Positions 6,473 to 9,908 of a stretch of 9,908 bases of DNA are shown one piece after another; positions within the stretch are counted from its first letter, which is position 1, and each line of letters opens with the position of its first letter. Origin of the DNA: an uncultured Clostridium sp. (GTDB taxonomy: Bacteria > Bacillota > Clostridia > TANB77 > CAG-508). The notes under the pieces were generated by a model. It did no database searches, was not told the origin of the DNA, and saw only the letters and a list, made by a program, of their open reading frames with translations. The stretch lies in NCBI GenBank assembly GCA_947062645.1, contig CAMSQT010000032.1:1-9908 (forward strand), given 5' to 3'. Both the position numbers and the translations under genes were made by a program.

Positions 6473-6478
6473 GTAACC

Positions 6479-6505
6479 AATGTCACAATGTCGAAAAATG
6501 TCGAG
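6479..6505 (+). promoter_or_regulatory. Triple AATGTC repeat with Spo0A-box-like sites
   Basis: AATGTC occurs at 6479, 6487 and 6497, directly after the promoter. TGTCGAA (6489-6495) equals the core of the Spo0A box, and TGTCGAG (6499-6505) differs by one base. Sites just downstream of a promoter would suit repression. The binding protein is inferred only. Confidence 0.4.
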
Positions 6506-6510
6506 GCAGA

Positions 6511-6540
6511 AAGGAGGAAGCCTAAAGTTTAATATTTAGG
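6511..6540 (+). promoter_or_regulatory. Shine-Dalgarno separated from its ATG by a hairpin
   Basis: AAGGAGG (6511-6517) is a strong ribosome site, yet no start codon lies at normal distance and ATG 6550 is 32 bases away. CCTAAA (6521-6526) pairs with TTTAGG (6535-6540). Folding these 20 bases away leaves 12 between the site and the ATG. Confidence 0.45.
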
Positions 6541-6549
6541 CGAAGCGTT

Positions 6550-6810
6550 ATGACAGCAAGAGAAAAGGCAGCACAAAAGGCAGAAGAAATGCAGGAACTA
6601 GAAAGAGAAGAAGAGCGGATACTTGTATGGTGGATTCTAAAATTGATTGTTGCACTAATTGCAATATTAATAATAGAATGGCTACCGGTAGTCAATCTGG
6701 CAACAATGCTTGGGGAACTGCTTATAGCAGTTATGACTGTTGTTGATGGCGGAAAAAGGGAAGAAGGACTAAGAAGGATAGACATACAGTTATTTTTCTT
6801 ATCTCGCTAG
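6550..6810 (+). CDS. Small membrane protein of unknown function, foreign-looking codons
   Basis: The 86-residue protein starts with a charged helix of about 25 residues rich in Glu, Lys and Arg (MTAREKAAQKAEEMQ), followed by a hydrophobic segment (ILVWWILKLIVALIAILII, about 24-42). A second less hydrophobic segment follows (LATMLGELLIAVMTVV) and then a basic tail. I do not recognise the family. It has its own promoter and ends at a strong terminator, so it is a one-gene unit. Codon use differs from its neighbours, with CTT, CTG, CAG, CCG, CGC and CGG all present, which suggests acquisition from elsewhere. Codon 23 is CGG (6616-6618), the only in-frame CGG outside the four frame-change sites. 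Skipping its C would add eight residues and then stop. A phage or element origin is possible but unproven. Confidence 0.65.
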   Translation: MTAREKAAQKAEEMQELEREEERILVWWILKLIVALIAILIIEWLPVVNLATMLGELLIAVMTVVDGGKREEGLRRIDIQLFFLSR

Positions 6811-6813
6811 TAA

Positions 6814-6852
6814 AAAAAGAAAAGGCGTTGCATTGCGATGCCTTTTCTTTTT
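6814..6852. terminator. Strong bidirectional terminator
   Basis: AAAAAGAAAAGGC (6814-6826) and GCCTTTTCTTTTT (6840-6852) are perfect 13-base arms around a 13-base loop, with A- and T-tracts serving both directions. It ends the small membrane-protein gene (plus) and the VanW-family gene (minus). Confidence 0.92.
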
Positions 6853-6862
6853 ACCTATTAAA

Positions 6863-8524
6863 TTAATGTCTTTTATAAGTATCTTTCGAAAGTAATTGCC
6901 TATCTACAACCTGACCATCACGTTTTAAAATTTTATAAGCCTCAGAGTAGATAGCCGTAGGTGTTCTACCCGTTTCATAAGAAGAAATTTGAACTTCTAA
7001 ATCATCTTCTTGCTTCATACCAAAAATTTGGAAATTAGCAATTCCGCCAGAAACAGAACAAACCAACTTAATAGGATAATTTCGATTATTCTTAAACTGA
7101 AAGTCAAGAGCGCCATACACAACTGTTGCATCCCTACTTGCTGTAACATAAGAAGGGACAAACTGATGATTTGTTCTTTGGGTAATTTCTAAATTAGCAT
7201 AAATAACAGCATTATACAAAGTAGAAGTAATCTGACAAATACCGCCACCAAGACCATCTTCAACCCTACCTTGCACATAAATAGGAGCCTCTTTATAGCC
7301 AGCACTAATCGTTCTTGCTCCAACTACCTTATTATAAGAAAAAGTTTCACCAGGCATTAAAACAGTACCATTTATTTTATTAGAGGCAAGCACTAAATTG
7401 GTAGTTCGGTTTCGATTACTTGCGGCATATCTAGTAGAAAAAGTAGATAATAAATCAGGAAAAGCTTCTGTTCCAATCATATTAGTTGTAACATTAGGCG
7501 TAATAATATGCAAAGGAATAGAATATTCTTCTTTTTGTTCTTTTTCAACTAATGCTTTTGCTTCTTCTAAAGAAATTTTAAAATCCACTCCATTTTCAGA
7601 AGGATGTATTTCAAAAGGATCTTTTGTGTAATACGCATCTACAGGGTCTTTTCGGACTTCTTGATAAATCTTTTCCATATTAATATTATCTGGTTTTTGT
7701 GCTTTAACAGCAATTTTTATTGGGTTTTTCAAAGCTGAAAAAGTTGAAATAGAATTTTTGATTTCTTCTATAGTACCATCTACATCAATGATATTTCCTT
7801 CTTTTCCGGCAGTAACAATTAATTCGGAATTTTCTAAGTAATAACTGCTTTGTACTACGGCATCTGGTAATTGAGAAGATAAAGTCTCTAAATTTTTAAC
7901 TAAAGACTTTTTGTCAAATGTAATTTTTGGTTCGATATTTACATGTCCAAACATCATAGACAAAACTTCTAAATTATTTTCAAAGATATTTCCTTCTCTT
8001 CCTACTTGAAAAGCAGAATTTGTAGCAGATTTTGTATCAAAAGAAAAATTCATTTGTGCCAACGAAATTGTAGTTTCAAAATCACCATGTTTTAAAGTTA
8101 TTTCATCTGGCAATTTATCTTTTAAATAGTTATCAAGTTGATACTTGGCATCAGAAGGACTAAATCCAGAAACATCAATTTCTTTAATATGTACACCAGA
8201 TATTATATTAGTATTAAAAATATTATAAACCGTAAAAATAGAAAAACTTAAACCAAAAATAGCAATTACAGCAATAACACAAAGTGTAACAATAGAACTA
8301 AGATTAGTTTTCTTTTTTTCAACTGGAACATAAGGAACCCATTGATTTTGTTGCTTTTTATTATCAGTTTCTTCCACTTTTTTAAGTTCTTTATTTTCAC
8401 TAATTTGATTTTTGTTTGATTGTTGTTCTTTTGCTAATTTTTCAATTTCTTCACTTTGTTTAACTGTTTCTTTCATGGTAATATATTTTTCTTTTTTTTC
8501 TAAAAGCTCATTCTTATTGCCCAT
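6863..8524 (-). CDS. VanW-family membrane-anchored cell-envelope protein
   Basis: The 553-residue protein starts at ATG 8524 behind AAGGAG. It has a cytoplasmic N-terminus of about 75 residues rich in Lys, Glu, Gln and Asn, then a single membrane segment at about 78-100. An extracellular part follows, with two putative peptidoglycan-binding (PG_binding_4-like) units: about 110-215, with VHIKEIDVSGFSPSDAKYQL, and about 235-345. The VanW domain lies at about 365-500, recognised by NGTVLMPGETFSYN and GGGICQITSTLYNAV. The tail (about 508-553) may be a degenerate G5-like domain. VanW proteins occur beside some vancomycin-resistance operons but also widely in spore formers without resistance, so this gene is not evidence of resistance. 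Its biochemical role is unknown. It is single, convergent to the 6550 gene and divergent from the SASP gene. Confidence 0.9.
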   Translation of the reverse strand: MGNKNELLEKKEKYITMKETVKQSEEIEKLAKEQQSNKNQISENKELKKVEETDNKKQQNQWVPYVPVEKKKTNLSSIVTLCVIAVIAIFGLSFSIFTVYNIFNTNIISGVHIKEIDVSGFSPSDAKYQLDNYLKDKLPDEITLKHGDFETTISLAQMNFSFDTKSATNSAFQVGREGNIFENNLEVLSMMFGHVNIEPKITFDKKSLVKNLETLSSQLPDAVVQSSYYLENSELIVTAGKEGNIIDVDGTIEEIKNSISTFSALKNPIKIAVKAQKPDNINMEKIYQEVRKDPVDAYYTKDPFEIHPSENGVDFKISLEEAKALVEKEQKEEYSIPLHIITPNVTTNMIGTEAFPDLLSTFSTRYAASNRNRTTNLVLASNKINGTVLMPGETFSYNKVVGARTISAGYKEAPIYVQGRVEDGLGGGICQITSTLYNAVIYANLEITQRTNHQFVPSYVTASRDATVVYGALDFQFKNNRNYPIKLVCSVSGGIANFQIFGMKQEDDLEVQISSYETGRTPTAIYSEAYKILKRDGQVVDRQLLSKDTYKRH

Positions 8525-8555
8525 TTTAATCTCCTTAGCATTCGTAATCTATTTT

Positions 8556-8564
8556 ATTATATCA
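8556..8564 (-). promoter_or_regulatory. Extended -10 promoter of the VanW-family gene
   Basis: The minus strand reads TGATATAAT, a perfect extended -10 (TGN plus TATAAT). The -35 is weak. The start near 8549 would give a leader of about 25 bases. Confidence 0.55.
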
Positions 8565-8580
8565 TATTTTAACAAAAAAA

Positions 8581-8610
8581 GTATAAAAAATATAAAAAAT
8601 GTCAAAATAA
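8581..8610 (+). promoter_or_regulatory. Possible forespore (sigma-G-like) promoter of the SASP gene
   Basis: GTATA (8581-8585), 17 bases, then CAAAATAA (8603-8610) resemble GNATR / CATNNTA. The -10 core is identical to that proposed before sleB. A TATAAT at 8632-8637 lacks a matching -35. Confidence 0.42.
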
Positions 8611-8635
8611 AATTAAAAAAACTGTTTATACTATA

Positions 8636-8665
8636 ATTATAAAACTTAAATTTAAGTTTTATAAT
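8636..8665. repeat. Perfect 30-base palindrome in the SASP leader
   Basis: ATTATAAAACTTAAA is followed immediately by its exact reverse complement TTTAAGTTTTATAAT. In RNA it gives a 13-bp stem with a four-base loop, about 35 bases before the SASP start codon. It could be a protein-binding operator or a message-stabilising 5' hairpin. It has no T-run and is entirely AT except for one CG pair. Confidence 0.7.
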
Positions 8666-8699
8666 AAAATCTTTTATGGATTTATTTTAGGAGGATGTT

Positions 8700-8879
8700 A
8701 TGTCTAGAAATAGTAAATTAATATCTGAAAATTTAAGAGAAGAAATAGCAAAAGAATTAGGTGTATATGACCAAGTAAAACAAGATGGAGGAAGTTGGGC
8801 TAATGTGTCTTCAAAGCAATGTGGTAACATTGTAACAAAAGCAATTGAAATAGCCAACAGAAGTGTTGAAAACAAATAG
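8700..8879 (+). CDS. Alpha/beta-type small acid-soluble spore protein
   Basis: These proteins coat spore DNA, force it toward an A-like form, protect it from UV and heat, and are degraded at germination to feed outgrowth. The 59-residue product starts at ATG 8700, five bases after AGGAGG (8689-8694). It opens MSRNSKLISENLREEIAKEL; EIA in this stretch matches the cleavage region of the germination protease. The rest, GVYDQVKQDGGSWANVSS and KQCGNIVTKAIEIANRS, follows the second conserved block, where a Gly and a C-terminal amphipathic helix bind DNA. It resembles the shorter clostridial SspF-like members more than the 70-residue Bacillus proteins. It stands alone, with a palindromic leader and a terminator directly after the stop. 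Confidence 0.85.
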   Translation: MSRNSKLISENLREEIAKELGVYDQVKQDGGSWANVSSKQCGNIVTKAIEIANRSVENK

Positions 8880-8896
8880 TTATTTCTTAAAAAATG

Positions 8897-8935
8897 GAAG
8901 CTAAGCAAAATATGGTTTAGCTTCTATTTCTTTTA
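8897..8935 (+). terminator. Rho-independent terminator of the SASP gene
   Basis: GAAGCTAA (8897-8904) pairs with TTAGCTTC (8917-8924) around a 12-base loop. A T-rich tail (TATTTCTTTT) follows, and an A-run precedes the stem. Confidence 0.75.
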
Positions 8936-9270
8936 GCCTATTATTAAATGTCGAAAAATGCAGAAATTTGCGATGAAAAGCAATAGAAAAGGTATTGCAA
9001 ATTTTGTCAATTTATGGTTAAATAGAAGTGTGCAATTTTGTTTTAAATATTGCATAAAATAAATTTTATCTATAATTATCAATTTATATTTTAATGATTT
9101 AATTTTTAAAAATCGAAAAATTTCCAAAAAAAAGAAAAAACTGAGCCTAACAAATTTTTTATATTTCAAATTTAAAAATTTATCTAAAATTATAGTTCTA
9201 AAATTTTATGCTCCCTATTTAAGCAAAAAGCAAATAAATAAAAATTTTGCTACAAAATCAAACTTTACTC
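8936..9270. other. AT-rich non-coding stretch
   Basis: I find no credible gene on either strand; the antisense frame at 8933-9169 is only AT-driven Phe/Lys/Ile-rich sequence. It holds TGTCGAA (8949-8955), another Spo0A-box-like core inside AATGTCGAAAAATG, a 14-mer also present at 6487-6500. It also has a small hairpin, GCAATA (8980-8985) with TATTGC (8993-8998). Nothing else stands out. Confidence 0.6.
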
Positions 9271-9299
9271 TTGCATAAAAAAAGATTTTATAGTAAAAT
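9271..9299 (+). promoter_or_regulatory. Sigma-A-type promoter of the Rpn-like gene
   Basis: TTGCAT (9271-9276) and TAAAAT (9294-9299) are separated by exactly 17 bases. Transcription would start only a few bases before the ribosome site AAGGAAGG, giving a very short leader. Confidence 0.6.
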
Positions 9300-9315
9300 T
9301 AGAAAGGAAGGAAAT

Positions 9316-9861
9316 ATGGTAAAAAAACCAAAACAAGCTAGCTATGAAAAAGACAAAGGAGGAGCTACCATACAAAATGGGGAAATAATAAGAATCCCAG
9401 CAATTAGAGATTTCATGTTTAAAAATTTATTTGGGGTAAATGGTAAAGAGGAAAACTTAAAAGGGTTGTTGCAGGCAATCTTAAAAATAAAAATAGAAAG
9501 TTTACAAATTCAAAATCCAGAACTGCCAAGAGAATATGAAAAATCAAAACGTGGCGTTTTAGATGTAAGAGCAAAACTGCAAGATGGAACAATAGCGTCT
9601 ATAGAAATGCAAGTAAAAGACGAAAATAACATAGGGGAAAGAATCACATTTTATATTTGTAAATTGTACATAAGCACCATTGGAGAAAGTGGAAAATATG
9701 AAGATATGCCAAAAACAATTGCAATAGCTATTACCAATTTTAGTTATTTTAATCGAAAAGAATATCACCAAATAGCTCACTTAAAATTTGAAAATTGTCA
9801 ACACCAAAATGAAATGGTAGAACAAATATTAAAAGGGGAGGAAACTTCTTTCCTAGCAGAC
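9316..9861 (+). CDS. Rpn/PD-(D/E)XK nuclease family transposase-like protein (3' truncated by the fragment end)
   Basis: ATG 9316 follows AAGGAAGG; 182 codons are present before the adapter cuts the frame. The protein contains RIPAIRDFMFKNLFG, the usual opening of this family. The nuclease core follows, with GVLDVRAKLQDG (Asp) and SIEMQV (Glu-x-Gln) giving the D...ExQ signature, then ERITFYICKLYISTIG. Rpn proteins (PF12784-like) are PD-(D/E)XK nucleases linked to recombination and to phage defence; many copies are annotated as transposases although no transposition ends are known. No inverted repeats can be assessed because the 3' side is missing. Codon use resembles the host and no CGG occurs. 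The truncation is technical, not a pseudogene. Confidence 0.85.
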
Positions 9862-9908
9862 AGATCGGAAGAGCGTCGTGTAGGGAAAGAGTGTTGGATC
9901 GAGTGTAG
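9862..9908. other. Illumina-type sequencing adapter (right end, synthetic)
   Basis: AGATCGGAAGAGC and the following bases to 9906 are the exact reverse complement of 1-45, with two extra bases (AG) at the end. The identical tag on both ends suggests a single-primer-amplified fragment of a synthetic long-read library. Confidence 0.97.

Noticed and set aside
6863..8524. VanW gene as a vancomycin-resistance determinant
   Set aside because: No vanH/A/X/R/S-type genes are present, and VanW-domain proteins are widespread in sensitive spore formers.
8933..9169. Minus-strand frame of 78 residues, Phe/Lys/Ile-rich
   Set aside because: It is low-complexity AT-driven sequence that overlaps the SASP terminator region and has no ribosome site.
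46..9861. CRISPR array, tRNA or rRNA genes
   Set aside because: No regularly spaced repeats and no tRNA cloverleaf or rRNA segments were found on either strand.
1..9906. Perfect 45-base inverted terminal repeats, as for a linear plasmid, phage or transposon
   Set aside because: The repeats are Illumina-type adapter sequence, not biological.

Overview
The window is a 9.9 kb fragment of a low-GC, endospore-forming member of the Firmicutes (Bacillota), most likely a clostridial or related gut-type lineage. The AT-rich composition, the AGA-dominated arginine codons, the strong Shine-Dalgarno sites, the SRP RNA-dnaX-ybaB-recR cluster and three spore genes (sleB, ypeB and an alpha/beta-type small acid-soluble spore protein) all point that way. 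Both ends carry the same Illumina-type adapter in opposite orientation, so the biological sequence is only 46..9861. The first and last genes are cut by the cloned fragment, not by biology. A fragment of about 10 kb with identical end adapters looks like a synthetic long read.

Layout: the tail of an unrecognised gene (47..274); a small-type SRP RNA with its own promoter (327..494); the replication/recombination operon dnaX-ybaB-recR (539..3212); a bidirectional terminator; a convergent lipid glycosyltransferase gene of the UgtP/MGDG-synthase type (4389..3265, minus strand); the germination operon sleB-ypeB (4559..6434); a small membrane-protein gene with its own strong promoter and foreign-looking codons (6550..6810); a bidirectional terminator; a VanW-family envelope protein (8524..6863, minus); a divergent SASP gene (8700..8879); about 390 bases of AT-rich non-coding DNA; and the start of an Rpn/PD-(D/E)XK-type gene (9316..9861).

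The most striking signal is in translation. Two conserved genes are broken in the standard reading: ybaB once and the glycosyltransferase three times. At all four breaks the zero-frame codon is CGG. Skipping only its C restores a clean family-like protein, and the next codon read is always glycine (GGT or GGA). The other recognised or partial genes, about 2,220 codons, contain no in-frame CGG. Quadruplet reading of CGGT/CGGA as glycine, or a +1 hop over an undecodable CGG, would explain this. Four independent sequencing errors at the same context are the less economical alternative. The one other in-frame CGG is in the foreign-looking small gene at 6550..6810, where the same shift would truncate the product.

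The spore genes fit together. SleB and YpeB are the cortex-lytic enzyme and its partner, and the SASP coats spore DNA. sleB and the SASP gene each have an upstream match to a forespore (sigma-G-like) promoter, and the two share the same -10 core, CAAAATAA.
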